This document shows, piece after piece, positions 50,021 through 58,701 of a stretch of DNA of 64,000 nt. The translations under genes were made by a program, and so were the position numbers. Source of the DNA: JACCTU01 sp963848525. GTDB taxonomy: Bacteria; Actinomycetota; Thermoleophilia; Gaiellales; Gaiellaceae. Location: positions 682,001 through 746,000 of the forward strand of contig CAWKDZ010000001.1 in NCBI GenBank assembly GCA_963848525.1, given 5' to 3'. The first letter of the stretch is position 1. Each line of letters opens with the position of its first letter. The notes beneath the pieces were generated by a model. The model saw only the letters and a program-made list of their open reading frames with translations. It had not been told where the DNA came from and searched no databases.

Positions 50021-50111
50021 TTGCCGCGCATCGTCACGAATCCGTGCCGATTGTGTGCCAATCCAAGCGCATCCGCGGTCGACCACCCGTGCCGCCCTTA
50101 CCGTGCGCAGC

Positions 50112-50780
50112 ATGGTCACCGCCGCCGCTCTCGCGCTCGTGCTCGCCAACCCGGTCGGCGGCGGGGTCGCGGCTGACTTCGACGTCGGTGGCAACCCGTT
50201 CGCGGGCGGCCAGCATCGTGGTGTGGACCTCGCGGCTTCGCCCGGCGCGACGGTGAAGGCGGCGTGCGGAGGCCGGGTGGTCGTGGCCGGCCAGGTCGGA
50301 TCGAGCGGCCGCCTCGTCACCGTGCGCTGCGACGGCTGGCGCGTGACGCACATGCCGATGGCGACGATCGCCGTGCGCGCCGGCGCGGAGATCCGAAGCG
50401 GCGCCGTCCTCGGCACCGTCGGCCGCTCGGCCGATCATGCCGGCCTCCATCTCGGTGTCCGCCGCGAGGGACGCCGCTTCGGCTACGTCGACCCGTTGCG
50501 CTTCCTCGCGAACCGGCGAGCCCTCCCACCGCCGGCGGTCGCGCCGAGACGGGCCGCCCGCCCCCGCCCGCGGTGGCCGATCATCGATCGCCGCCGACCC
50601 CAGCCGCGAAGCGAGCGGCCGCCACGGGTCCCCCAGGTTCAGACGCTCGCGCCGTGGCCGGCGTGGGCGGGGCTGGCGCTCGTGCTCGCCGGTGCCGGTC
50701 TCCGGTGGCGGCACCCCGCCGCCGCTAGCCTTCGACGCCCCCGATGGCGTTCTACGTCACCACCCCGATCTACTACGTGA
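50112..50780 (+). CDS. M23-like (LytM domain) protein, possibly degenerate
   Basis: ATG 50112 gives a signal peptide (T-A-A-A-L-A-L-V-L-A-N-P-V-G-G-G-V-A-A), then a LytM-type domain: Zn ligands in Q-H-R-G-V-D-L-A-A (His, Asp) and a G-A-V-L-G-T-V-G-R-S segment. The HxH motif reads G-L-H-L-G-V, so the first His is Gly. A Pro/Arg-rich linker and a final hydrophobic helix (W-A-G-L-A-L-V-L-A-G-A-G-L) follow. M23 enzymes cut peptidoglycan peptides. The stop at 50780 runs 37 nt into metG, so the end may be shifted by an indel. Confidence 0.72.
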   Translation: MVTAAALALVLANPVGGGVAADFDVGGNPFAGGQHRGVDLAASPGATVKAACGGRVVVAGQVGSSGRLVTVRCDGWRVTHMPMATIAVRAGAEIRSGAVLGTVGRSADHAGLHLGVRREGRRFGYVDPLRFLANRRALPPPAVAPRRAARPRPRWPIIDRRRPQPRSERPPRVPQVQTLAPWPAWAGLALVLAGAGLRWRHPAAASLRRPRWRSTSPPRSTT

Positions 50781-52264
50781 ACGCCGCCCCTCACCTGGGC
50801 CACGCGTACACGACCATCGGGGCGGACATCCTGGCCCGGCACATGCGCCAGCGCGGCGAGGACGTGTTCTTCCTGACGGGCACCGACGAGCACGGCGAGC
50901 CGGTCGCGCAGGCGGCCGAGCGCGAGGGCGTGTCGCCGAAGGAGCTGGCCGACCGCAACGCCCTCCGCTTCCAGGAGCTGATGCCGCGCATCAACGCCTC
51001 CAACGACTTCTTCATCCGCACCTCCGACCCGCGTCACGGCAAGCGCGTACAGGAGGTGATGCAGCGCATCCACGACAACGGGCACGTGTACAAGGGCCTG
51101 TACGAGGGCTGGTACTGCCCGCGCTGCGCGGACTTCAAGACCGAGGCCGAGATCGGGCCCGACCAGACGTGCCCGATCCACAAGATCCCGCTCGATCGTG
51201 AGCGCGAGGAGAACTGGTTCTTCCGCCTTTCCACCTTCCAGGAGCCGCTCGAGCGCCTGTACGCCGAGCAGCCGGAGTTCGTGCGGCCGCGCCACCGCTA
51301 CAACGAGGCGCGCTCGTTCATCACCGGCGGGCTGCAGGACATCTCGCTCAGCCGCTCCAAGGCGAACCTGACCTGGGGCGTCCAGGTCCCGTGGGACGAC
51401 GACCACGTCTTCTACGTCTGGTTCGACGCGCTCCTGAACTACTACACCGCGCTCGCCTTCGCCCGCGACGGCGACGACCTCACGCCGCGGTTCTGGCCCA
51501 CGAGCTACCACATGCTCGCGAAGGACATCCTGAAGTTCCACGCCGTCATCTGGCCGGCGATGCTGCTCGCCGCCGGCATCGAGCTGCCCCAGCACCTGTT
51601 CATCCACGGGTACCTGCTGATGAAGGACGCGAGCGGGGCCGAGCACAAGATGTCCAAGTCGCTCGGCAACGTGCTCGACCCGTTCGAGGTGATGGACACG
51701 TTCGGGACCGACGCGCTCCGCTACTACTGCTTCCGCGAGGTCTCGTTCGGGCAGGACGGAAGCGTGTCGACGATCACGTTCGGCGAGCGCTACGAGACCG
51801 AGCTGGCGAACGAGTTCGGCAACCTCGCAAGCCGCACGCTGGCGATGATCGATCGCTACCGCGACGGCACGGTTCCCGACGTCGAGCCCGACCCGGCCCT
51901 GGCCGCCGAGTTCGCCGGCCTGCGCGAGGAGGTCACCGAGCTGCTCGACCGGGCGGAGATCACCCAGGCGCTCGAACGGATCTGGCAGCGGGTGCGGCGG
52001 CTCAACCGCTACGTCGAGGAGCGCGCGCCGTGGCAGCTCGCCAAACAGGAGGAAAACGCCGCCGAGCTCGACCAGACGCTCCGGTCGCTTGCCGAGGGGC
52101 TGCGCGTGGTCACGGTCATGCTCGCGCCCTACATCCCCGAGACCGCCGAGCGGCTGCTGAGCGCCTTGGGCGCTCCCGAGCTCGACCTCGAGGGCGCCGC
52201 CTACGGCACGCGTCCGGGCGGCGCACGGGTGCAGAAGCTGCCGCAGCTCTTCCCCAAGTCGTGA
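50744..52264 (+). CDS. metG: Methionine--tRNA ligase
   Basis: A 506-residue class I synthetase. HIGH-like PHLGHAYT at residues 14-21, a Zn-binding insertion C-P-R-C-A-D-F-K-T-E-A-E-I-G-P-D-Q-T-C-P, KMSKS in HKMSKSLGN, and a C-terminal anticodon domain (N-R-Y-V-E-E-R-A-P-W). There is no C-terminal tRNA-binding EMAP domain, as in the short actinobacterial form. It charges initiator and elongator tRNA-Met. The stop overlaps the tatD start by 4 nt (GTGA). Confidence 0.96.
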   Translation: MAFYVTTPIYYVNAAPHLGHAYTTIGADILARHMRQRGEDVFFLTGTDEHGEPVAQAAEREGVSPKELADRNALRFQELMPRINASNDFFIRTSDPRHGKRVQEVMQRIHDNGHVYKGLYEGWYCPRCADFKTEAEIGPDQTCPIHKIPLDREREENWFFRLSTFQEPLERLYAEQPEFVRPRHRYNEARSFITGGLQDISLSRSKANLTWGVQVPWDDDHVFYVWFDALLNYYTALAFARDGDDLTPRFWPTSYHMLAKDILKFHAVIWPAMLLAAGIELPQHLFIHGYLLMKDASGAEHKMSKSLGNVLDPFEVMDTFGTDALRYYCFREVSFGQDGSVSTITFGERYETELANEFGNLASRTLAMIDRYRDGTVPDVEPDPALAAEFAGLREEVTELLDRAEITQALERIWQRVRRLNRYVEERAPWQLAKQEENAAELDQTLRSLAEGLRVVTVMLAPYIPETAERLLSALGAPELDLEGAAYGTRPGGARVQKLPQLFPKS

Positions 52265-53010
52265 TCGACAGCCACACCCACCTCGACCGGGGGCCTGCGC
52301 CCGAGGCCGAGCTGGTGGCGGCCGCGCGCGAGGCGGGAGTGAACCGCATCCTCACGATCGGGATCGACGAGCGCTCGCGCCGCGCCGCGCTGGCCGCCGC
52401 CGAGGCCCACGACGAGGTCTACGCGGCGATCGGCCACCACCCGAACAACGCGACCGGCTACGACGACGCGATCACCGCCGAGCTGCGCGAGCAGGCGCGG
52501 CATGCGCGCTGCCTCGCGATCGGCGAGACCGGGCTCGACGACTACCGCGACTACGCGCCGCGCGCCGACCAGGAGCGCGCCTTCGCCGCCCAGATCGAGC
52601 TCGCGCAGGAGCTCGGCAAGCCGCTCGTGATCCACACCCGCGCCGCCGAGGACGACACGATCGCCACGCTCGCCACCCGCGCACAGGGGCTCGAGGTGAT
52701 CCTGCACTGCTTCTCGATGCCCGACCGCCTCGAGGAGTGCCTCGACCACGGCTGGTGGATCTCGTTCGCCGGCAACGTCACGTACCCGAAGGCGGCCGAC
52801 CTCGCGGACGCCGCGGAGCGCGTGCCGCTCGACCGCCTGCTGGTGGAGACGGACGCCCCCTACCTCACCCCACAGGCCGAGCGCAAGCACCGCAACCAGC
52901 CGGCCTACGTGGTGCACACCGCGCGCTTCGTCGCGGAGCGGCGCGGGATCGCGTACGAGGAGCTCGAGGCCGCCGTGGAGGCCAACGCGGCCCGGCTGCT
53001 GGGCTGGTGA
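52261..53010 (+). CDS. TatD family 3'-5' deoxyribonuclease/hydrolase
   Basis: A 249-residue metal-dependent hydrolase from GTG 52261. Metal ligands appear in order: I-D-S-H-T-H-L-D, the Glu in A-I-G-E-T-G-L-D-D-Y, His in P-L-V-I-H-T-R-A, His in V-I-L-H-C-F-S and Asp in L-L-V-E-T-D-A-P-Y-L. TatD proteins degrade DNA ends and act in DNA quality control. It sits between metG and rsmA with 4-nt overlaps on both sides, the classic metG-tatD-rsmA-ispE order. Confidence 0.94.
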   Translation: MIDSHTHLDRGPAPEAELVAAAREAGVNRILTIGIDERSRRAALAAAEAHDEVYAAIGHHPNNATGYDDAITAELREQARHARCLAIGETGLDDYRDYAPRADQERAFAAQIELAQELGKPLVIHTRAAEDDTIATLATRAQGLEVILHCFSMPDRLEECLDHGWWISFAGNVTYPKAADLADAAERVPLDRLLVETDAPYLTPQAERKHRNQPAYVVHTARFVAERRGIAYEELEAAVEANAARLLGW

Positions 53011-53909
53011 GCGACCTCCCCGTCCAGCCGAGCCTGCGCCGCCTGCGTCAGTTCGGCATCCGCCCCAACCGCGAGCTCGGGCAGAACTTCCTGATCGACT
53101 CGAACCTGCTCGACGTGATCGGCCGCGCCGCCGCGCTCGAGCCCGCCGACGTCGTGCTCGAGGTCGGCGGCGGCCTCGGGGTGCTGTCCGAATATCTCGC
53201 CGACCACGCGGGCCATGTCCACGTCGTCGAGCTCGACCGCCGGCTGGAGCTGCCGCTGCGCGACGCGCTTGACCCCCATCCCAACGCCACCCTGCACCTG
53301 GCCGACGCGGTGAAGCTCGACCTCGCGGCGCTCGACCCCTCGCCGAACAAGGTCGTCGCCAACCTGCCGTACGGCGTCGCCGCGGGGGTCATCCTGCGCA
53401 CGATCGAGCAGCTGCCTGGAGCAACGACCTGGGTGGCGATGGTGCAGCGTGAGGTCGGCGAACGCTTCGCGGCGAGGGCCGGCTCGTCCGCGTACGGTGT
53501 CCCGTCGGTGCTCGCCCAGCTCGCCTGCGACGTGCGCGTGCTGCGGCCGGTGTCGCGTACGGTCTTCCACCCGGTCCCGAACGTCGACTCAGTGCTCGTC
53601 GGCCTCACCCGCCGCGGCCCGGCGCCCGAGCCCGGCCTGCGCGAGCTCGTCCACCAGGGGTTCGCCCACCGTCGCAAGGCGCTCGCCCGCTCGGTCTCGC
53701 TCGCGCCAGGAGCCGACCCTGACGCCCGCGACCGCGTCCGGGCGGCGCTCGAGGCGATGGGCCGGCCACCCGACGCCCGCGCCGAATCCCTCGATCCCGA
53801 CGAGTGGCGCGAGCTGCATGCCCGCCTGGGAGGCGCGAGCGACGAACCCGCGCGCGGCGCGGGCGGCGGCGCGCCGTCGCGCGGCGCCCAGCGGCGCGGA
53901 GGTCGCTGA
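53007..53909 (+). CDS. rsmA: 16S rRNA (adenine(1518)-N(6)/adenine(1519)-N(6))-dimethyltransferase
   Basis: A 300-residue RsmA/KsgA from GTG 53007. G-I-R-P-N-R-E-L-G-Q-N-F-L-I-D, SAM motif V-L-E-V-G-G-G-L-G-V-L, N-L-P-Y-G-V-A (catalytic NLPY) and V-F-H-P-V-P-N-V-D-S-V-L. It dimethylates two adjacent adenines near the 3' end of 16S rRNA. The final 25 residues (A-R-G-A-G-G-G-A-P-S-R-G-A-Q-R-R) are a low-complexity basic tail. The stop TGA overlaps the ispE start by 1 nt (TGATG). Confidence 0.95.
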   Translation: MSDLPVQPSLRRLRQFGIRPNRELGQNFLIDSNLLDVIGRAAALEPADVVLEVGGGLGVLSEYLADHAGHVHVVELDRRLELPLRDALDPHPNATLHLADAVKLDLAALDPSPNKVVANLPYGVAAGVILRTIEQLPGATTWVAMVQREVGERFAARAGSSAYGVPSVLAQLACDVRVLRPVSRTVFHPVPNVDSVLVGLTRRGPAPEPGLRELVHQGFAHRRKALARSVSLAPGADPDARDRVRAALEAMGRPPDARAESLDPDEWRELHARLGGASDEPARGAGGGAPSRGAQRRGGR

Positions 53910-54802
53910 TGCTGACCGCGAGGGCGCCGGGGAAGGTCAACCTGTCGCTGTTCGTCGGCGCGCCGCGCGAGGACGGCCTGCACCCGCTCGTGTCGGTCGT
54001 CCAGCCCGTCACGCTGGCCGACGAGCTCACGCTCGGGCCGGCCGACGGAGCCGAGGCGGACGAGGTCCATTGCCCCGGGATCGACGGGCCCAACCTCGCC
54101 GGCCGCGCGCTGGAGATCTTCCGCGAGGCCACCGGCTGGGAGGCGCCGCCGCAGCGCCTCACGATCGTCAAGCGCATCCCGGTCGCCGCGGGCATGGGCG
54201 GCGGGTCGGCGGATGCGGCGGCCACGTTGCGGCTCGCCGCTCACGCCGCCACCGCGCCACGGAGCGCCGAACGCACCGCGCCGCACCGCACCGCTGCTCT
54301 CCGCGTGCCTGCGGAGCTGCTGCACGAGCTCGCGGTGGAGCTCGGGGCCGACGTCCCGGCGCTGCTCGCGGGCGGCCGCGTGCTGATGACCGGCGCCGGC
54401 GAGCACGTCGAGCGCCTCCTCGAGCCCGCGCCGTTCGGCCTCGTGATCGTCCCCAGCGACGTGGGCCTCTCGACGCCCGAGGTCTACCGCTCCTTCGACC
54501 GCCTCGGCGGCGCGCGCCCCCCGCGGGAGCTCGAGGACCGCGCTGCCGCGGCGCGCGCCGGCGAGCCGCCGCCGGTCAACGACCTCGAGCCCGCCGCGCG
54601 CGAGCTGCGCCCGGCCGTCGAGGCTCCGCTGGCCGACCTGCGTGCGGCGGGCGCCACCGCCGCGATGGTCTCCGGCTCCGGCCCCACCGTCTTCGGGCTC
54701 TTCCCGAGCCTCGCCGCCGCCGGGCGCGTGGCGAGCGGGCTCCCGCACGCCGTTGCGGTCGAGCCTGCGGGCCGCGCATTCGGGGAAGTCCGGTCGGCAT
54801 GA
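53909..54802 (+). CDS. ispE: 4-diphosphocytidyl-2-C-methyl-D-erythritol kinase
   Basis: A 297-residue GHMP kinase from ATG 53909. A-R-A-P-G-K-V-N-L-S-L at residues 4-14, ATP loop P-V-A-A-G-M-G-G-G-S-A-D-A-A-A, and C-terminal V-S-G-S-G-P-T-V-F-G. It carries out the ATP-dependent step of the non-mevalonate isoprenoid pathway. A stretch around residues 112-127 (A-T-A-P-R-S-A-E-R-T-A-P-H-R-T-A) looks like a small local insertion relative to the family. The stop overlaps the DedA-PAP2 start by 4 nt. Confidence 0.94.
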   Translation: MLTARAPGKVNLSLFVGAPREDGLHPLVSVVQPVTLADELTLGPADGAEADEVHCPGIDGPNLAGRALEIFREATGWEAPPQRLTIVKRIPVAAGMGGGSADAAATLRLAAHAATAPRSAERTAPHRTAALRVPAELLHELAVELGADVPALLAGGRVLMTGAGEHVERLLEPAPFGLVIVPSDVGLSTPEVYRSFDRLGGARPPRELEDRAAAARAGEPPPVNDLEPAARELRPAVEAPLADLRAAGATAAMVSGSGPTVFGLFPSLAAAGRVASGLPHAVAVEPAGRAFGEVRSA

Positions 54803-56364
54803 AGTGGGGCTGGCTACTGGGCGCGCTGGCCGTCGCCGCGTTCCTGCTCGCCCGGCGCCAACGGCTGGGCCGCTGGACGCAGGCCGGCGGCTGGCTGGTT
54901 GTCGCCGGCGCCGCGGCGGTGGGCGTCGGCCTCGTCGAGCTGCCCAACCTCGAGGAGCTGTTCCTCGACGTCGGGCGGGCGCTCGGGCCCTGGACCTACC
55001 TGGTGGTCGGCATCCTCGCGTTCCTCGAGACCGGCGCGTTCGTCGGGCTCGTTGCCCCGGGCGAGACGACCGTGATCGTCGGCGGCGTGGTGGCCGGTCA
55101 GGGCGAGATCTCGCTGCTGGTGCTGATCGGCATCGTCTGGGCCTGCGCGGTGGCGGGCGACCTTGCCTCGTACACGGCGGGCCGCAAGCTCGGCCGGGCG
55201 TGGTTACTGCGCCACGGCGACCGGCTGAAGATCACCGAGGACCGGCTGCGCAAGGTCGAGGAGTTCTTCGAGAAGCGCGGCGGCTTGACGATCCTCGTTG
55301 GCCGCTTCATCGGCTTCGTGCGCGCGCTGGCGCCGTTCATAGCCGGCACCTCGAACATGCCGCTGCGAAGGTTCCTGCCGTACGACGTGCTCGGCGCGGG
55401 TGCGTGGGCGGCCACGTTCTGCACGCTCGGCTACGTCTTCTGGCAGTCGTTCGACCGGCTGACGAGCTACGTCTCGCGCGGCCTGTTCGCGTTCGGCACC
55501 GTCGTCGCAGTCGTCGTGGCGATCGTGTTCCTCATCCAGCTGAACCGCGATCCCGAGCGGCGCGAGCAGGTGCGTCGCTGGCTCGAGGAGCGCCAAGACC
55601 AGCCCGGCTGGCGGCCGGTCGTGAGGCTCGCCGGCCCGGCGTGGAGAGTCGCCGGCCGTCCGGCGGCGATGGTGGCCGACCTCACCGCCCGCTTCGGCAA
55701 GAACCGGCTCACACCCGGCAACCTCGGCCTCGAGCTGACGACGCTCCTCGCCCTGCTGGCGGTGGGAGGCTTCACGTTCTTCGTCTGCGGCGACATCGCC
55801 GCCGACGCTGGGGTGCCCCGAATCGACCGCGCCGCGGCCGACGTTGCGGAGGAGCTGCGCGCGGACTGGCTCGGCGACCTGGCGCGGATGGTGACGCGGC
55901 TCGGCGCGCTCCCGGTCGTCGGCGGCGCGGTCCTCCTGACGGCGCTCTGGTCTGCCGCCCGCCGGCGGTGGCGGCACGCCGTGGCGCTCGTGGCCGGCCT
56001 CGTGCTCACGTACGTGCTCGTCCACGTCACGAAGGCGGCTTACGGCCGCGCCCGGCCGTTCGACCCGCTCACCGAAGCCGACCTGGCGGCGTACCCGTCC
56101 GGCCACACGGCGTACGCCGTGGCGTGGGTCGCGTGCGCGGTGTTGCTCGTTCGCGCGGGAACCGGCTGGGCAGTCCGTTTCGCGGCCGTGACGGTGGCGA
56201 TCGTGATCGTGGTCGTGGTCGCCGTGACCCGCATCTACCTGCGCGTGCACTTCCTCACGGACACCATCGGCGGCGCCGCGCTGGCGGGGGCGATCTGGTC
56301 GTTTGTCGGCATTCTTGCCCTCGTCGGCGGCCACGTACGCCACAATGCACGCGGAGCCGCATGA
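54799..56364 (+). CDS. DedA-PAP2 fusion membrane protein
   Basis: A 521-residue polytopic protein. Residues about 60-240 form a DedA/SNARE-associated domain (E-T-G-A-F-V-G-L-V-A-P-G-E-T-T-V, R-F-I-G-F-V-R-A-L-A-P-F-I-A-G) of the lipid-flippase-linked family. Residues about 310-515 form a PAP2 phosphatase with K-A-A-Y-G-R-A-R-P, S-G-H-T and T-R-I-Y-L-R-V-H-F-L-T-D, the three motifs needed for catalysis. It probably dephosphorylates a lipid such as undecaprenyl pyrophosphate and moves it across the membrane (inference). It follows ispE, an isoprenoid gene, with a 4-nt overlap. Confidence 0.92.
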   Translation: MKWGWLLGALAVAAFLLARRQRLGRWTQAGGWLVVAGAAAVGVGLVELPNLEELFLDVGRALGPWTYLVVGILAFLETGAFVGLVAPGETTVIVGGVVAGQGEISLLVLIGIVWACAVAGDLASYTAGRKLGRAWLLRHGDRLKITEDRLRKVEEFFEKRGGLTILVGRFIGFVRALAPFIAGTSNMPLRRFLPYDVLGAGAWAATFCTLGYVFWQSFDRLTSYVSRGLFAFGTVVAVVVAIVFLIQLNRDPERREQVRRWLEERQDQPGWRPVVRLAGPAWRVAGRPAAMVADLTARFGKNRLTPGNLGLELTTLLALLAVGGFTFFVCGDIAADAGVPRIDRAAADVAEELRADWLGDLARMVTRLGALPVVGGAVLLTALWSAARRRWRHAVALVAGLVLTYVLVHVTKAAYGRARPFDPLTEADLAAYPSGHTAYAVAWVACAVLLVRAGTGWAVRFAAVTVAIVIVVVVAVTRIYLRVHFLTDTIGGAALAGAIWSFVGILALVGGHVRHNARGAA

Positions 56365-56579
56365 TCGACGACCGGGTCTCGCTCATCGTCATCGGGGTGA
56401 CGGCGCTCATCTCGCTCACCCTCTGGATCGCCCTGATCGCCGTTCCGGCGTGGCGGTCGTACTGGCGCCTGCGCGAGCGCGTGCTGGCCCTCGTCATGAG
56501 CCTCTACGTGCTCGCCGCCTTCGTTCTCGCCGGGGCGCTGGCCGGTGGCGTCGTGCTCTGGTACTACGACCGGCTGTGA
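56361..56579 (+). CDS. Small two-helix membrane protein
   Basis: A 72-residue protein with membrane helices at about 7-28 (L-I-V-I-G-V-T-A-L-I-S-L-T-L-W) and 43-66 (V-M-S-L-Y-V-L-A-A-F-V-L-A-G-A-L-A-G-G-V-V-L-W), joined by a basic loop. It overlaps the DedA-PAP2 stop by 4 nt and the PucR start by 1 nt. The family is not recognised; it may be an accessory subunit of the DedA-PAP2 protein. Confidence 0.7.
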   Translation: MIDDRVSLIVIGVTALISLTLWIALIAVPAWRSYWRLRERVLALVMSLYVLAAFVLAGALAGGVVLWYYDRL

Positions 56580-57829
56580 TGGGCGAGCCGATCCCCATCC
56601 GGCCCGAGCCGGCCGCCGCCGGGCTCGACGCGCTCGCCGAGATCACCGACGCGGTCGAGTCGGGCGTCGGGCTCCCGGAGGTGGTCCGGGCCGCGTCGCG
56701 GGCGCTCGGCGCCTCGCTCGTGCTGATCGATCGCACGAGCGCCGTGCTGGCCGTGGCCGCGCGCTCGACCGCCGACGAACGCGCGCTCACGGCGGACGCC
56801 CAGGGCGTCGTCACGCACGAGCTGCGGGTGGGCGACGCGGTGGTCGGCAGCCTGCGGCTGCGCAGCCGCACCGGCGAACCGCCGCCGGCGCTCGTGCGGG
56901 TGGTGACGACGCTGATCGCCTCCGAGGTGGAGCGCGTGCGGGCGCCCGAGCGCGCGTCCGAGGCGGCACAGGCCGAGTACCTCGGCGCGGTGCTGCGGCG
57001 CGAGATGACCGACCGCGACGGCATCGTGGCCGGCGCCGGCGACCTCGGGGTGGACATCTCGGCCGGAGCGGCGGTCGTCGTCGTGCGCGCGCGCCACTAC
57101 GCACCCGCCGAGGACGACTGGCGGAGCCGCGTGCTGGCCGCCGCCGAGCGGGCCGCGCGTGCCAGCGCCCCGGGCTCGCTGGCCGCGGTCATCGACACGC
57201 CCGCCGACAGCGCCGGTCACGTCGTCGTGATGCTGGGCGCGACCGAGGACGGCGAGGTGCGGCGCGTGGCCGCCGCCGTGGCGCGTGAGCTGCGCTCGAG
57301 CCTGCACGGGTTCCTGTTCGCCGTCGGCCACTCCCGGCTCGCCACCGATCCCGCCGACCTCTATCGCGCCGGCAACGAGGCACTGCTCGCCGCCAACGTC
57401 GCCGAGGGCGGGCCGGAGGAGGGGGTGCTGGCCTTCGAGGAGACCGGCGCCTACCGGCTCCTGCTGCCGGCGATGAGCGAGGACCCCGCCGAGCTGCAGC
57501 GCTTCTTCGCCGAGACCGTGCAGCCGCTCGTGACCTACGACGAGCAGTACGAGACCGACCTCGTGCAGACGCTCGAGACGTTCCTCGACGCCGACGCCAA
57601 CGTGGCCGGCACGGCGCAGCGTCTCTACACCCACCGCCACACGATCCGCTACCGGCTCGAGCGTGTCCGCGACCTCACGGGCCTCGACGTCTCCTCCACC
57701 GACGGCCGCGAGAAGCTCGGCCTCGGGCTCAAGGCGATGCGCGTGCTCGGGATCGCCGCGCCGCGCGGCCCGGCGACCGAGGCCGGCGCCGGCGGCGGCC
57801 GGGTCCCGAGGGATCCGAAGGACCGCTAG
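56579..57829 (+). CDS. PucR family transcriptional regulator
   Basis: A 416-residue protein from ATG 56579. An N-terminal sensor-like region (E-I-T-D-A-V-E-S-G-V-G-L-P-E-V-V-R-A-A-S) resembles a GAF or PucR-type ligand domain. The C-terminus is the PucR helix-turn-helix: L-V-Q-T-L-E-T-F-L-D-A-D-A-N-V-A-G-T-A-Q, R-L-Y-T-H-R-H-T-I-R-Y-R-L-E-R. PucR-type proteins activate catabolic genes, often for purines. The target here is unknown. The stop abuts the AraC start with no gap. Confidence 0.9.
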   Translation: MGEPIPIRPEPAAAGLDALAEITDAVESGVGLPEVVRAASRALGASLVLIDRTSAVLAVAARSTADERALTADAQGVVTHELRVGDAVVGSLRLRSRTGEPPPALVRVVTTLIASEVERVRAPERASEAAQAEYLGAVLRREMTDRDGIVAGAGDLGVDISAGAAVVVVRARHYAPAEDDWRSRVLAAAERAARASAPGSLAAVIDTPADSAGHVVVMLGATEDGEVRRVAAAVARELRSSLHGFLFAVGHSRLATDPADLYRAGNEALLAANVAEGGPEEGVLAFEETGAYRLLLPAMSEDPAELQRFFAETVQPLVTYDEQYETDLVQTLETFLDADANVAGTAQRLYTHRHTIRYRLERVRDLTGLDVSSTDGREKLGLGLKAMRVLGIAAPRGPATEAGAGGGRVPRDPKDR

Positions 57830-58249
57830 ATGACGTTGGAGGACCTCGTCCGGCTGCGCCGGGCCCGTGACCTGATGGACCGCGACTACGTGAAGCCGCT
57901 CGACGTTCCGGCGCTGGCGCGCGTCGCCCTCATGTCGCCGGGCCACTTCTCCCGCAGCTTCCGCTCTGCCTTCGGGGAGACGCCGTACAGCTACCTGATG
58001 ACGCGCCGGATCGAGCGGGCCAAGACGCTGCTGCGGCGGGGTGACCTGACGGTGACGGAGGTCTGCTTCGAGGTCGGCTGCACGTCGCTGGGGTCGTTCA
58101 GCTCGCGGTTCAGCGAGCTGGTCGGCGAGAGCCCGAGCGCATATCGGGCCCGCCGCCACGACGAGGGCGCCGCCATCCCGCCCTGCGTCGCCAAGATCCA
58201 CACGCGACCGGTCAGGAATGGAGAAGCGAGACCCGCCTCCCGCCGGTAG
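57830..58249 (+). CDS. AraC-type DNA-binding protein (stand-alone HTH)
   Basis: A 139-residue protein that is essentially just the AraC DNA-binding module with two helix-turn-helix motifs: D-V-P-A-L-A-R-V-A-L-M-S-P-G-H-F-S-R-S-F, and V-T-E-V-C-F-E-V-G-C-T-S-L-G-S-F-S-S-R-F. There is no ligand domain. It begins right after the PucR stop (ATG 57830) and is followed after 10 nt by a VOC protein, a pairing I know from actinobacteria; it likely regulates that gene or the pair together. Confidence 0.92.
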   Translation: MTLEDLVRLRRARDLMDRDYVKPLDVPALARVALMSPGHFSRSFRSAFGETPYSYLMTRRIERAKTLLRRGDLTVTEVCFEVGCTSLGSFSSRFSELVGESPSAYRARRHDEGAAIPPCVAKIHTRPVRNGEARPASRR

Positions 58250-58259
58250 CGTCAAACGC

Positions 58260-58673
58260 ATGGATATCAAGCTTGCACAATGCTTCATCGCGGTCGACGA
58301 CCACGACAAGGCGCTCGCCTTCTACCGGGACGCTCTCGGCATGGAGGTGCGTAACGACGTCGCGTTCGAGGGGATGCGTTGGGTGACCGTCGGCGTGCCT
58401 TCGCAGCCCGACGTGGAGATCGTGCTCGAACCGCCCGTCGCAGACCCGGGCGCCTCGCCCACCGACAGAGAGGCCGCGGCGGAACTGTTGGCGAAGGGCC
58501 TGCTGCGCGGCGTCAACTTCAGGACCGACGACTGCGACGCCACTTTCGAGCGCATCCGCGCGGCGGGTGGCGAGGTGCTGCAGGAGCCGATGGACATGCC
58601 GTACGGCGTTCGCGACTGCGCCTTCCGCGATCCCTCCGGCAACATGCTGCGCTTCGGCCAGCCGTCCGGGTAG
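58260..58673 (+). CDS. VOC family protein (glyoxalase-like)
   Basis: A 137-residue protein from ATG 58260 with the two-module VOC fold: A-Q-C-F-I-A-V-D-D-H-D-K-A-L-A-F-Y-R-D-A, and V-N-F-R-T-D-D-C-D-A-T-F-E-R-I, ending F-R-D-P-S-G-N-M-L-R-F. VOC proteins include glyoxalase, fosfomycin-resistance and dioxygenase types; the substrate is not evident. The gene downstream is convergent 28 nt away. Confidence 0.92.
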   Translation: MDIKLAQCFIAVDDHDKALAFYRDALGMEVRNDVAFEGMRWVTVGVPSQPDVEIVLEPPVADPGASPTDREAAAELLAKGLLRGVNFRTDDCDATFERIRAAGGEVLQEPMDMPYGVRDCAFRDPSGNMLRFGQPSG

Positions 58674-58701
58674 TGAGCTCTGGTCGCGCGAACCGGGCGA
58701 C

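Larger units (their letters stand above)
49740..50111. other. Intergenic region occupied by repeats
   Basis: A 372-nt gap with no gene. It holds a 38-bp tandem repeat (49743-49818), a terminal inverted repeat pair spanning 49797-50020, and about 90 nt of leader for the M23 gene. The interior is visibly less GC-rich than the flanking genes. Confidence 0.6.
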
